Assembly (NCBI GenBank): GCA_949294735.1
Contig: CASFII010000006.1
Span: 527,068 to 591,067, forward strand
DNA length: 64,000 nt
From: an uncultured Coriobacteriaceae bacterium
GTDB taxonomy: Bacteria; Actinomycetota; Coriobacteriia; Coriobacteriales; Eggerthellaceae
Direction: 5' to 3'
The notes under the pieces were generated by a model. It was not told the origin of the DNA, ran no database searches, and saw only the letters and a list, made by a program, of their open reading frames with translations. This document shows positions 26,117-35,730 of this stretch, piece by piece (positions within the stretch are counted from its first letter, which is position 1; each line of letters begins with the position of its first letter). The position numbers were made by a program, and so were the translations under genes.

Positions 26117-28866
26117 CACGCAGAAATCTCGAGCTCATACTGCTCTGCGTTGCAGCGCCCCTTGTTGTCCTCATCTTTGCCATGCTGGCACTTAATGCTG
26201 GCGAAGAAGTGGGCTTGAATTCCCTGGGCGTACCCATTGGTATTTTCGCCGCGTTTATTGTGGCTCACCTGGCAATTCGTAAGTTTGCCCCAGGTGCTGA
26301 CCCCGCCATTTTACCCATTACCTTTGCCTTGGCTGGCATTGGCATTGCCTTTGTGACGCGCTTAGCTCCTGATCAGGCTGCGCGCCAGGTAATGTGGCTT
26401 TTCTTGGGCGTTGCCGCCATGATTCTCATCTTGATTTTCCTAAGGAAACAAGAACGCCTAGCAAACTATAAGTACACCCTCATGATTGTGGGCTTTTTGC
26501 TGCTGCTTTCCCCTATGCTTCCTGTTATAGGCCAGGAAATTAACGGTAGCCGCATTTGGCTGAACTTCTTCGGCGTGCTTTCATTCCAGCCTGGCGAAAT
26601 AGCGAAGATAGTTATTGTTCTGTTCTTGGCAGGCTACCTTGCTCAAAACCGCGAAATGCTTTCAGTGTTCACGTGGCGCGTAGGACCTGTACGTCTGCCT
26701 GACCTGCGTACTATTCTGCCGCTTATTCTGATGTGGCTGGTAGCTGTTGCTATTGTTGTCTTCGAAAAAGACCTGGGCAGCGCATTGGTATTCTTCTTCG
26801 TGTTCTTGATAATGCTCTATGTAGCAACCGGCAAAAAGTTTTACCTGGCAGTAGGTTTGGGTTTGGCTGGTCTTGCTGCCGTTGTGCTGTTCTTCCTCTT
26901 TGGGCACGTACAAACACGTGTGCAAATTTGGCTTGACCCGTTTGCCGACGCACAAAACACGGGCTACCAAATTGTGCAGGCAATTTATTCCATGGCCGAC
27001 GGTGACCTTTTCGGCGTTGGCATTGGCCGAGGCATGGCAGACACCATTCCTTACGTCCAAAACGACTTCATCTTCGCCGCCATCGCTGAAGAAGCAGGTC
27101 TTTTGGGTGCCGCCGGGGTCTTGCTTCTGTATCTGTGCTTCGCCATCCGTGGCTTTGTAACCGCTGCCCGCGCAAAGAACGACGTGAGTTCGTTTATTGC
27201 CGTAGGTGTTACTTCTATTGTGGTTTTGCAGGCATTCATCATCGTGGGCGGTGTGACTCGCCTGATTCCTCTGACAGGTATTACCCTGCCCTTCATCAGT
27301 CAGGGCGGTTCTTCATTGCTGGCTAGTTTTATTGGCGTGGGCTTTTTGCTTCGCTGTGGTGACGAAGGCACAGGTGTTGGCACCGAAATGGCCAGCGCAA
27401 CTACTACCCTTCACAGCAACAGCGTGCTTGGCCGCGTTTCGTTGGGTAAACGCCTCACGAACTCTATGATTATCTGCTCAACCATGTTCGCGCTTCTGGT
27501 GGCAAACCTGACACTCATCATGGTGGTGCAGGCTGACACGTACAAGAACATGCCTGGCAACAATCACACCATTGCCCACGAACAGCGCACCGAACGTGGC
27601 TCTATCTCTACCTACGACGGTGTCATTTTGGCACAAAGCGTTTTGCAAGATGACGGCACCTACGAGCGCGAATACCCTGCTGGTGACTTGGCTAGCCATG
27701 TTGTTGGCTACGCATCCGAAAAGTACGGAACAAGCGGTATTGAAGCCACCTACAACGAAACCCTGAAGGGTCAGCAGAACTTCGCCAGCTGGACTGATGT
27801 TATCAATTCACTTTCTGGCATTGGCACCGCAGGTAACGACATAACGCTCACCTTGAATTCGGAAATCCAGCAAGCTGCCCAGAATGCTCTTTCGGGCGAA
27901 ACAGGTGCCTGCGTAGTTATGGATCCCGAAACGGGTGCAGTATTGGCAATGGCATCTTCGCCCACCTACAACATCTCTGACGTTGATAGTATTTTGAGCG
28001 CTTCGGCTGAAGGTGAAGGCGGTAGCCAGCTTTACAACCGCGCAACCGCCCTGTATGCACCCGGTTCGACCTTTAAGATGGTGACGCTTTCCACCGCTAT
28101 TGAAGACGGCGTGGCAAACGAAGAAACCACCTTTGAGGCACCCGCTGAAATTGAAATTGGCAACGCCACCGTTTCTAACTTCAACAATCATGACTATGGC
28201 ACCGTTTCCTTGGCGCGAGCTACTGAGCTTTCGTCGAACACTGCCTTTGGTCAGCTAGGTGTTGAAATGGGTGCAGAAGCGCTCGTATCAGGTGCTGAGG
28301 ACTTCGGATTCAATGAAGAACTTGACTTTGACCTACCTGTTTCTACCTCGCTTATGCCTAACCCCGATGAAATGACTGAATGGGAAACGGCATGGGCAGC
28401 CGCAGGCGAACCAGTTGGTGAACACGAAAGCCCCGCTGGTCCGCAGGCAAGCGTGCTGGAAATGGCATTGGTTGGCTGCGCTATCGCAAACGAAGGCACC
28501 ATTATGCAGCCGTATTTGGTTGAAGGCATTTACAACGCACAGGGTGAAGCTAGCTACAAGGCTGAACCCACGAAACTCAAACAAGCAATTAGCGCCGCTA
28601 CAGCAGAACGCGTGAAAACCGTTCTGGAAGGCGTTGTTACTGACGGTACGGGTACTGCCGCTGCCATCAGTGGCGTGAAGGTGGCTGGTAAAACAGGTAC
28701 CGCAGAAAAAGCTGACCACAACGACAGCTGGTTTGTTGGTATGGCACCTGCAGACAATCCGCGTGTTGTGGTTGCCATTGTTATTGAAGCAGGTGACGAA
28801 GGAGAAGGTGCCGCAAAGGCTCATGACATTCTGCAAACTGCTCTGCAGGTGCAGGGGCTTCTGTAA
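26113..28866 (+). CDS. rodA-pbpA: RodA-PBP fusion: SEDS glycosyltransferase joined to transpeptidase
   Basis: 917 residues in one uninterrupted frame. Residues 1 to ~430 are a ten-helix SEDS polymerase (RodA/FtsW): FFGVLSFQPGEIAKI, the catalytic-Asp loop FEKDLGSALV (about 219), FISQGGSSLL. After one more helix (about 448-470) comes a class B PBP: pedestal ERGSISTYDGVILAQ, then transpeptidase SxxK in PGSTFK (about 651), SSNTA (about 706) and KTGTAE (about 859). Actinobacteria normally encode these as adjacent rodA and pbpA genes. Here the polymerase and crosslinker are covalently joined, fixing a 1:1 complex for lateral or peripheral wall growth. Lies between pstP and pknB. Confidence 0.93.
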   Translation: MTRRNLELILLCVAAPLVVLIFAMLALNAGEEVGLNSLGVPIGIFAAFIVAHLAIRKFAPGADPAILPITFALAGIGIAFVTRLAPDQAARQVMWLFLGVAAMILILIFLRKQERLANYKYTLMIVGFLLLLSPMLPVIGQEINGSRIWLNFFGVLSFQPGEIAKIVIVLFLAGYLAQNREMLSVFTWRVGPVRLPDLRTILPLILMWLVAVAIVVFEKDLGSALVFFFVFLIMLYVATGKKFYLAVGLGLAGLAAVVLFFLFGHVQTRVQIWLDPFADAQNTGYQIVQAIYSMADGDLFGVGIGRGMADTIPYVQNDFIFAAIAEEAGLLGAAGVLLLYLCFAIRGFVTAARAKNDVSSFIAVGVTSIVVLQAFIIVGGVTRLIPLTGITLPFISQGGSSLLASFIGVGFLLRCGDEGTGVGTEMASATTTLHSNSVLGRVSLGKRLTNSMIICSTMFALLVANLTLIMVVQADTYKNMPGNNHTIAHEQRTERGSISTYDGVILAQSVLQDDGTYEREYPAGDLASHVVGYASEKYGTSGIEATYNETLKGQQNFASWTDVINSLSGIGTAGNDITLTLNSEIQQAAQNALSGETGACVVMDPETGAVLAMASSPTYNISDVDSILSASAEGEGGSQLYNRATALYAPGSTFKMVTLSTAIEDGVANEETTFEAPAEIEIGNATVSNFNNHDYGTVSLARATELSSNTAFGQLGVEMGAEALVSGAEDFGFNEELDFDLPVSTSLMPNPDEMTEWETAWAAAGEPVGEHESPAGPQASVLEMALVGCAIANEGTIMQPYLVEGIYNAQGEASYKAEPTKLKQAISAATAERVKTVLEGVVTDGTGTAAAISGVKVAGKTGTAEKADHNDSWFVGMAPADNPRVVVAIVIEAGDEGEGAAKAHDILQTALQVQGLL

Positions 28867-29020
28867 AAGAATTCCCTTGACCTATGAGAGTGCAACCGTA
28901 GTAAGAAGCACAGTAAGAAGAGCCGCAGCGATACCGAAAGAAGCGCAAATGCGCTATCCTGTGCGATAGCGCAAAAAACTATATGAAAACGCACACCGCG
29001 CAAGATGAAGGAGCAACAAC

Positions 29021-31060
29021 GTGACTGCAAGTATGACCGGTAGAACACTCAGCAACCGCTACCTGATTACCGAACGCATTGGCATTGGCGGAATGGCCGA
29101 AGTTTACCGTGCACAAGACAACGTTCTCGGCCGCCTGGTGGCTATCAAGACCATGCTCCCCCAGTATGCTGCCGACAGCAATTTCACGCAGCGCTTCCGC
29201 CAAGAAGCGGCAGCTGCTGCTAATCTGCAAAGTCCCTACATCGTAAACGTATACGACTGGGGTCAAGATGATGGCACGTATTACATTGTGATGGAATTCG
29301 TTCGCGGTTCCGATTTGAAGTCTGCCATCAAACAACGTGGTGCTATCAATCAGCGCAAGGTTGCTGAAATTGGTGCGCAGGTATGCCAGGCACTTTCGGT
29401 TGCTCATAACCAAGACATTATTCACCGCGACATCAAGCCACAAAACATCATGGTACAGCCCGACGGCAACGTTAAGGTCATGGACTTTGGCATTGCACGC
29501 GCAAAGAATTCCGTGATGCAGCACACTTCTGCGGTACTAGGCACAGCTCACTATATTTCTCCTGAACAGGCACAGGGTAAAGAGCTCACTGCCGCCAGTG
29601 ACATTTATTCCTTGGGCGTGGTGCTATTTGAAGCTGCTACGGGTGAACTGCCTTTTGATGGCCCTGATGCCGTCAACGTTGCTATGCAGCAGGTTCAAGA
29701 TTTACCTCCGCTGCCCAGCGAAATCAAACCTGATATTGATCCTACCCTGGAAGCTATCATCTTAAAGGCCATGGAAAAGAATCCGGCCGACCGTTTTGCT
29801 ACGGCAAGCGAAATGCGCTCCGCGCTAAATAATTTCCTGGCTGGCCGTCCAGTTAATTTGGAAGGCTTTGGCGCTGCACGCACCGCCATTCTGGGTGGTG
29901 CCATGGGTGCTGGTGCTGTAGGTAGCGCAGCTGCTGCAACTGCTGTTTTGGGTGGTAGTTCCGCTGATGCAACGCAGGTTATGCCTGGTGCCGCTATGGG
30001 TGGTGCCGGTTCCGTTGGCGGAGCAACGCAGGTAATGCCTGGAGGCTACACTCCTACTTCTGCTAATGGCAAGGGTGGCCACGGCGGAAAGAACGGAAAG
30101 TCCTCCCATTACCAGGGCGGCTCTTCTGGACCTGAGAAGAAGAAGCCTATTGCGATAATTGCCGTAGCCGCTATTGCCGCACTTGCGCTCATTGGTGGCA
30201 TTGTATTCTTCCTCATGAACGGGCAAACGGGCGAACCAGTTCCCAATGTAGAGGGCATGGCCTATGAAACGGCTGAACAAACTTTGGTAGAGGCTGGATT
30301 TGAAGTTGGCACGGTAGATGGCAAGTTCGACGAAAGCGTTGAAGAAGGCCACGTTATTAGCCAAGATCCGCCTGCAGAAACAAAACGCCCCTTAGGCAGC
30401 AAGATTAACCTGGTAATTTCTCAGGGCACCCAGGAACTAGTTGTCCCTGATTTGGAAAACATGACTGCCGACGAGGCGCGTCAGGCACTGGCTGCCAAAG
30501 GATTAAACTACGAAGCTGGTCCTGCCGAATATTCTGATGAAATTGAAAAAGACAAGGTTTGCCGCCAAAGCCCAGCCGCTGGTGAAACCATCGAAGCTGG
30601 CGCTACGGTTACCTACTATCTGTCACTTGGCGTTGAGCCCGTTGAAGTTCCTTCAGTTATTGGGTACTCGGAAGGTGACGCTACCAGCATTTTGAACGAC
30701 GCCGGCTTTAAGGTGTCGGTTGAATACACTTCTTCTGACGAAAGCAAAGGCACGGTTGTAGGACAAACCCCCAACGGTGGCATGCTTGAAAAGGGAGAAT
30801 CGGTAACTATTACGGTTAGCGAAGGACCTGCGGGCGTTAAAGTTCCTAACGTAGTTGGAAAGTCGGAAAATGCCGCTCTGACCGCCATCACCAACGCGGG
30901 TCTGACCATGACAGTTGACTACGAAAGCAGCGACACCGTGGCTGCGGGTAAGGTCATCAGCCAAGATCCTTCAAGCGGTAGGCTCGAAAAGGGCGACTAC
31001 GTATACGTGGTAATCAGCACAGGACCTGCAGCATCTGAACCTGCAGCAAAAGAGCAGTAG
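29021..31060 (+). CDS. pknB: PASTA-domain Ser/Thr protein kinase PknB
   Basis: 679 residues from GTG 29021 with GAAGGAG upstream. Kinase domain 1-275: GIGGMAEVYRA, VAIKTM, HRDIKPQNIM, DFGIA, then a Gly/Ala/Thr-rich juxtamembrane linker, one membrane helix (about 380-402) and four extracellular PASTA repeats that bind muropeptides or lipid II. It senses wall precursors and phosphorylates FHA proteins and wall enzymes. Only one kinase is present; the pknA usually found in this operon is absent. 154-nt gap from the fusion gene may hold a separate promoter. Confidence 0.94.
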   Translation: MTASMTGRTLSNRYLITERIGIGGMAEVYRAQDNVLGRLVAIKTMLPQYAADSNFTQRFRQEAAAAANLQSPYIVNVYDWGQDDGTYYIVMEFVRGSDLKSAIKQRGAINQRKVAEIGAQVCQALSVAHNQDIIHRDIKPQNIMVQPDGNVKVMDFGIARAKNSVMQHTSAVLGTAHYISPEQAQGKELTAASDIYSLGVVLFEAATGELPFDGPDAVNVAMQQVQDLPPLPSEIKPDIDPTLEAIILKAMEKNPADRFATASEMRSALNNFLAGRPVNLEGFGAARTAILGGAMGAGAVGSAAAATAVLGGSSADATQVMPGAAMGGAGSVGGATQVMPGGYTPTSANGKGGHGGKNGKSSHYQGGSSGPEKKKPIAIIAVAAIAALALIGGIVFFLMNGQTGEPVPNVEGMAYETAEQTLVEAGFEVGTVDGKFDESVEEGHVISQDPPAETKRPLGSKINLVISQGTQELVVPDLENMTADEARQALAAKGLNYEAGPAEYSDEIEKDKVCRQSPAAGETIEAGATVTYYLSLGVEPVEVPSVIGYSEGDATSILNDAGFKVSVEYTSSDESKGTVVGQTPNGGMLEKGESVTITVSEGPAGVKVPNVVGKSENAALTAITNAGLTMTVDYESSDTVAAGKVISQDPSSGRLEKGDYVYVVISTGPAASEPAAKEQ

Positions 31061-31099
31061 TTCACTGAATCTGTAAGCTATGAACGTCCACTAAAAACT

Positions 31100-31124
31100 A
31101 AAAGCCCACTTCGGTGGGCTTTTT
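31100..31124. terminator. Bidirectional terminator between pknB and ncRNA candidate
   Basis: AAAAGCCCAC/GTGGGCTTTT stem with T-runs on both strands; it could end pknB (plus) and the structured RNA (minus). Confidence 0.85.
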
Positions 31125-31126
31125 CA

Positions 31127-31294
31127 ATAGCTCCACCCTCTGTCAGTAGGATGAACCCACCTCGAAAGGTGGGTGCTCGCATCTGGTTTCCTGGCTTTCG
31201 TATCAACAGATACGAATCTCCATTTCGCCAGCTTCTAAAGCTCCCTAAGACTATAATGTCGGTTCATCGCAATGACTGACGAGGGTAGAACCTA
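31127..31294 (-). ncRNA. Structured non-coding RNA candidate (6S-like architecture)
   Basis: A minus-strand promoter (TTGTTC 31328-31323, 16-nt spacer, TATACT 31306-31301) points into about 170 nt that end at a T-run terminator (31124-31100). The ends pair: 31136-31147 with 31275-31285, then 31150-31157 (GATGAACC) with 31261-31268 (GGTTCATC). Inside are hairpins at 31155-31174 and 31191-31231 (apical stem TTCGTATC/GATACGAA), with unpaired strands between. A closing stem, bubble and apical stem-loop in a ~170-nt stand-alone RNA fits 6S RNA, but I cannot match sequence-level conservation, so the class stays open. No ORF fits here. Confidence 0.5.
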
Positions 31295-31387
31295 CCTATG
31301 AGTATACTGAAGCACCCCCTAAGAACAAGTCTTGACTTATTCGGGCGAATGCTGTTTATTTAGTTATGTTGTGTCTATTTACCTTAT

Positions 31388-31410
31388 GAGCGCGCCTTGG
31401 GCGCGTTTTT
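31388..31410 (+). terminator. Plus-strand hairpin with T-run
   Basis: GCGCGCC-TTG-GGCGCG followed by T6. Nothing coding precedes it on this strand after pknB; possibly ends a short transcript from a TTGACT at 31333-31338, or read-through. The surrounding 31295-31512 has no other feature. Confidence 0.5.
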
Positions 31411-31512
31411 TGATGCTCGAATGGACATGGCTCAGGGGGAAACGTTTAGATCTGCGAACGCTACGAGCAGACAGCGCTACAGACACCACTGCCTTTTCCG
31501 CAGCCTCAAAAG

Positions 31513-32991
31513 CTACTCAACCTCTGGCAAACGCACTGTAAACGTAGTTCCAATACCCATTTCGCTGTCTACGGTGATAGTGCCGTTGTGATACAAAACA
31601 GCGTGCTTCACAATAGCCAAACCTAAACCTGTACCGCCTGTTTCTTTGGAACGGCTTTTGTCAATGCGGAAGAAGCGCTCGAAGATCTTATCTTTCATTT
31701 CATCAGGAATGCCAGGTCCTGTGTCGGTGACGCGCAGAACTACCTGGTTCTGCGCCTTCATGCTGGTGTCACCAGGCGCACGACGCAACAAGGACGCCTG
31801 CTGCGGCGTCATGCCCGTATCAACATTTGCAAAAGCATTGGGAACTACTTCGGTACTTACACTTACCCAAACCTTCCCATCGGGATGGTTGTAGCGAATG
31901 GCGTTTTCAATCAGATTGTGTAGCATTTCACCAATTAGCGCTTCAGTACCAGCAACAAAGGCTTCTTTACCCTCTACTTCCACCGTCACTTGCTGTTCTT
32001 GAGCGAACGTTTCCAAACGCATCTTTTCACGCTGGGCAATTTCAAGCAGATCAATCCTGGTGGCAACTTCACTGTCAAACGCCGTTTCGTCCAGGCGGGA
32101 AAGCATCAGTACGTCGTTAATTAGAGAACGCATGGCCTGCGCTTCTTCGTAGACAAGCCCTGCAAACTTCTTCTGATCTTCTGGAGCTACCATGCCGTTT
32201 TGCATGAGTTCCGCATACCCAGAAATAACCTGCAGCGGTGTCTTCATTTCGTGACTTACATTGCTAGAAAAATCGCGACGGAGGTTTTCTGCTTCTGCAA
32301 GTTCTTCGTTTTGACGACGCAAGAGCGTTTGCTGCTCATCAACACGACGAAGCAATGGTGTCATTTCCGAATAGATTTCATTTTCGAGCGGGTCGGCTAG
32401 GTTCAACGCATCAATTGGCTTCATGATGCGATTCGTCAGAATACGGGAAAGCAAGAACACCAAGCCTGCAACCACAATGATAGTGATGAAAATAGGCGTT
32501 GTCATGCGCCCCAAAAAAGCAAACAGCGATTCACGGTTTTCCGAAAGACGCACTACCCCACCATCGTCCAGACGCACGGCGGCATAGATGGTGTCGGTTT
32601 TCAGGGTTTCAGAATAACGGGTAAGGTGCGCCACACCGCCATTCCCTGCAGCCAATACCTCAGGACGGCTACCGTGGTTTTCCATGGTACTAGCGTCTTT
32701 GGCGCTGTCATAAAGCACCGTTCCGTCCGCGTCAATCAGCGTATAGCGCACACGCCCAGGGAATTGCTCAGAAAGCAGGTTAATGTTTGAATCTTTCTCG
32801 GAAACATTCAGCGCTTCTGCTGCATCCTGCGCCAAGACACTTAACTTCTGTTCGCCGTCTTGTTCATAGGATTCGTAAAAGATAGAGCTTATAACCACAC
32901 CGAACACAACAAGGATAACCAGACTGAATACCAGAACGGTACTAAAAATACTGCCTGAGAGGCTTTTTGTCTGCTTCACCGCTGCGTTCAT
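31513..32991 (-). CDS. phoR: Sensor histidine kinase of the phosphate system (PhoR-like)
   Basis: 492 residues. Two membrane helices (about 16-38 and 170-192) enclose an extracytoplasmic sensor domain; then a short linker, HisKA box SSNVSHEMKTPLQVISGY with the phosphoacceptor His, N-box ENAIRYNHPDG, and G-boxes DTGPGIP / GGTGLGLAIVKH. The C-terminal half matches PhoR/VicK-type kinases. Fourteen bases after phoP and downstream of the pst genes, so phosphate limitation is the likely signal. No PAS domain recognised. Confidence 0.88.
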   Translation of the reverse strand: MNAAVKQTKSLSGSIFSTVLVFSLVILVVFGVVISSIFYESYEQDGEQKLSVLAQDAAEALNVSEKDSNINLLSEQFPGRVRYTLIDADGTVLYDSAKDASTMENHGSRPEVLAAGNGGVAHLTRYSETLKTDTIYAAVRLDDGGVVRLSENRESLFAFLGRMTTPIFITIIVVAGLVFLLSRILTNRIMKPIDALNLADPLENEIYSEMTPLLRRVDEQQTLLRRQNEELAEAENLRRDFSSNVSHEMKTPLQVISGYAELMQNGMVAPEDQKKFAGLVYEEAQAMRSLINDVLMLSRLDETAFDSEVATRIDLLEIAQREKMRLETFAQEQQVTVEVEGKEAFVAGTEALIGEMLHNLIENAIRYNHPDGKVWVSVSTEVVPNAFANVDTGMTPQQASLLRRAPGDTSMKAQNQVVLRVTDTGPGIPDEMKDKIFERFFRIDKSRSKETGGTGLGLAIVKHAVLYHNGTITVDSEMGIGTTFTVRLPEVE

Positions 32992-33005
32992 GGGGTCTAC
33001 CTGCT

Positions 33006-33698
33006 TTATGCAGGATGTTTAACGCAATAGCCTACACCACGAACCGTTTGAATATATGAATCGGCACCCTCATGTGCTGCTGCCAATTTTTGACGCAACG
33101 TCTGGATATGCACATCAACCGTGCGCGTTTCTCCCGCAAAGCTAATGTCCCACACACCTTCTAAGAGCTGGCTACGAGAAAGCACACGTCCTTCGTTTTG
33201 CATAAGCATACGAAGTAAGTCGAATTCTTTCAGAGTAAGTTCTACCGGTTTACCCGCAACTTCTACGCTATGGGAAGAAGTGGTTAGGGTGATGTCTCCG
33301 CACGTTAGCTCATCGCTAGCAGGGGTAGTCTGAGCAGAAGCACGGCGCAACAGCGCGTTTACCCTGGAAACCAGCTCCATCATACCGAACGGTTTCGCCA
33401 GGTAATCATCTGCACCTGCGTCCAGGCCACACACCTTGTCGTATTCTGTGCCCTTGGCAGTAAGCATCATAACGGGAACATGTTTGGTGTCAGAATTTGC
33501 ACGAAGCTGTTGCAGAATTTCTAGACCATCAACTTCAGGAAGCATGATGTCCAAAAGCACCAAATCGGGTAATTTTTGCGCACAAGCGTCAAAGAACTCT
33601 TTTGCCGAAACAAACCCCTGCGCTTCAAAGCCTGCCTGCTTAAGCGCGTAGATAGTCAGGTCGCGAATGTTGGTATCGTCTTCGACGTAGTAAATCAT
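33006..33698 (-). CDS. phoP: OmpR/PhoB-family response regulator
   Basis: 230 residues. Receiver domain with Asp in LVLLDIMLPEVDG (phosphoacceptor), Thr in LTAKGTE and Lys in LAKPF; winged-helix domain with SRSQLLEGVWDISFAGETRTVDVHIQTLRQKL. Start has GGTGGAG. Partner of the adjacent kinase and probable activator of the pst genes upstream in the same orientation. Confidence 0.9.
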   Translation of the reverse strand: MIYYVEDDTNIRDLTIYALKQAGFEAQGFVSAKEFFDACAQKLPDLVLLDIMLPEVDGLEILQQLRANSDTKHVPVMMLTAKGTEYDKVCGLDAGADDYLAKPFGMMELVSRVNALLRRASAQTTPASDELTCGDITLTTSSHSVEVAGKPVELTLKEFDLLRMLMQNEGRVLSRSQLLEGVWDISFAGETRTVDVHIQTLRQKLAAAHEGADSYIQTVRGVGYCVKHPA

Positions 33699-33714
33699 TT
33701 TGCTCCACCAATCT

Positions 33715-33745
33715 TTAGGGCAGCCACCCTATGCGGCTGCCCTAA
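33715..33745 (-). terminator. Hairpin between pstB and phoP
   Basis: Perfect 11-bp arms TTAGGGCAGCC / GGCTGCCCTAA without a strong T-run. Likely a partial terminator or mRNA-stability element that sets phoPR below pst expression. Confidence 0.6.
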
Positions 33746-33776
33746 GCTTTGCCTGAGTAAGAAGTGTTAGTTTATT

Positions 33777-34697
33777 TTAACCGAAACGACCCGCAACATA
33801 ATCGGCAGTGCGTGAGTCTTTTGGATTCGTGAAGATATCATCCGTGCTGCCGGCTTCCACCATTTCGCCCAGCAGGAAAAATGCCGTGCGGTCAGACACA
33901 CGCAGAGCCTGCAGCATATTGTGCGTAACCATGACAACGGTGTATTTCTTCTTGAGTTCGCCTACCAACTCTTCAATTTTAGCCGTAGAAATAGGGTCAA
34001 GCGCAGACGTGCTTTCGTCCATGAGCAAAACTTCGGGACGCACCGCCAAGGCACGCGCAATGCAGAGACGTTGCTGTTGACCACCGGAAAGACTCAAAGC
34101 GTTCTTCTTAAGGCGATCCTTAAGCTCATCCCAAATAGCGGCGTCACGAAGCGACTGTTCGACGATTTCATCAAGCTGAGCGCGTTTTTTAATACCATGC
34201 GTGCGCGGACCAAACGCAATGTTGTCGTAGATACTCATAGGAAATGGGTTCGGCTGCTGAAAGACCATACCCACACGACGACGCAAGTCGTTTACGTCTA
34301 GATCGTTATAAATGTCTTCACCATCAAGAGCAATGCGACCCTGCACGCGGCAACCTTCTACCAGGTCGTTCATGCGGTTCAAGGTTTTAAGCAGCGTGGA
34401 CTTGCCGCAACCAGAAGGACCAATTAAAGCCGTTACCTGGTTCTTGCGGAATTCCAAATTGATGTTCTTAAGCGCATGGAAATCACCATAGTGAAGGTTC
34501 AAGTCGAACACGCTCATCTTTACAGGCGTAATTCGCGGAGCTTCGTGACCCTCTTCTGCGGAAGAAACATGTGCTGGAATATAGGCAGGGTTATGTGCCG
34601 CTTCCTTGCGTTCTGCAGAAGTTCCAGGAATTACCGTACCAGCAACGGGTTCGGTAGTACGAAGCTGCGTTTCTGTATTCACAGCAGAATTAGTCAT
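33777..34697 (-). CDS. pstB: Phosphate ABC transporter ATPase
   Basis: 306 residues. Cytoplasmic ATPase powering PstSCA import. Walker [30 protein letters not shown], signature [14 protein letters not shown], Walker [13 protein letters not shown], switch His. PstB is usually about 250 residues; a ~58-residue N-terminal extension rich in Thr, Glu, Ala and Pro precedes the domain. Start overlaps the pstA stop by 8 nt (ATGACTAA). Confidence 0.94.
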   Translation of the reverse strand: MTNSAVNTETQLRTTEPVAGTVIPGTSAERKEAAHNPAYIPAHVSSAEEGHEAPRITPVKMSVFDLNLHYGDFHALKNINLEFRKNQVTALIGPSGCGKSTLLKTLNRMNDLVEGCRVQGRIALDGEDIYNDLDVNDLRRRVGMVFQQPNPFPMSIYDNIAFGPRTHGIKKRAQLDEIVEQSLRDAAIWDELKDRLKKNALSLSGGQQQRLCIARALAVRPEVLLMDESTSALDPISTAKIEELVGELKKKYTVVMVTHNMLQALRVSDRTAFFLLGEMVEAGSTDDIFTNPKDSRTADYVAGRFG

Positions 34698-35730
34698 CTA
34701 TGTCTCCCTTATTCATTTTCTTTGCCACAAAGGTGGCCAACAGATTCAACGCCACCACTACAACAAGCAGCACAACTGCCGTGGCGTAGGTTTCGTTAAT
34801 GTGCAGACCTTCGCTTGCCAACAAATACATGTGTACTGAAAGCGTACGCGTGGAATCGAAAAGCGCAGCAGCGCCAGCAGCAAGGTTCGGGATTTCTGCA
34901 ATAGAACCTGCTGTAAAGATGAGAGCTGCCACTTCGCCAACACAGCGGCCAAGCGCCAGAATTACGCCGCCCAAAATGCCGGGGATGGCAGAAGGCAGCA
35001 CGCAACGAAAGACCGTGCGCAAACGTCCAGCACCCAAGCCGAAGCCGCCTTCTCGGTACGAATCAGGAACCGCTAACAGTGCCTCTTCGGTGGTACGCAT
35101 AACCACGGGAAGTACCATGATGGCAAGCGTGCAGGCACCCGCCATAAGCGACAGACCCCAGCCCAGCGCCGTTACAAAGAACAACATGCCGAACAGACCG
35201 TAGATGATAGAAGGAATGCCTTGCAGCGTTTCGGTTGTAGTGCGCACCAGTTGCACAAACTTGTTGCCACGAGGTGCATATTCCACCAGATAGATTGCTG
35301 ATCCTACCCCAATGGGCACCGCCATCAAAAGCGAAAGCCCTGCCATTAAAAGCGTATTTATAAGCGCGGGCATCAACGAAACATTGTCGGTGGTGTATTC
35401 CCATTCGAAAAGCGAAGGAGTGATGTAGGGAATGCCATTTACCAGGATGTAGCCCACAATGAAAACAAGCGTTGTTGCTGTCAGAAGAGCACCAATGCGC
35501 ACAATCAGACGGAGCAGGATTGAAAGGATCTTGTTCTTTTGTGCGTTTTTCGCTGCACTCTGGGCATACCAGGTGTCAATTTTGTCTAACGCTCCCCCGC
35601 CAAACAGTGCTCCTCCTGCCATGTTGGCCCCTGCGGTACCGGCTGCACCAGCACCAGCAGCATTTGCAGCACTACCAGCGCCTGCGGCAGCACCTGCAAG
35701 TTGGGAATTGTTCTTACGTAAAAAGCCCAT
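34690..35730 (-). CDS. pstA: Phosphate ABC transporter permease PstA with Ala/Gly N-extension
   Basis: 346 residues. Six membrane helices and the permease loop [31 protein letters not shown] typical of PstA. The first ~48 residues are an Ala/Gly/Asn low-complexity segment, followed by a charged stretch ahead of the first helix; not seen in usual PstA. Start shares a base with the pstC stop (TAATG). Confidence 0.92.
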   Translation of the reverse strand: MGFLRKNNSQLAGAAAGAGSAANAAGAGAAGTAGANMAGGALFGGGALDKIDTWYAQSAAKNAQKNKILSILLRLIVRIGALLTATTLVFIVGYILVNGIPYITPSLFEWEYTTDNVSLMPALINTLLMAGLSLLMAVPIGVGSAIYLVEYAPRGNKFVQLVRTTTETLQGIPSIIYGLFGMLFFVTALGWGLSLMAGACTLAIMVLPVVMRTTEEALLAVPDSYREGGFGLGAGRLRTVFRCVLPSAIPGILGGVILALGRCVGEVAALIFTAGSIAEIPNLAAGAAALFDSTRTLSVHMYLLASEGLHINETYATAVVLLVVVVALNLLATFVAKKMNKGDIDD

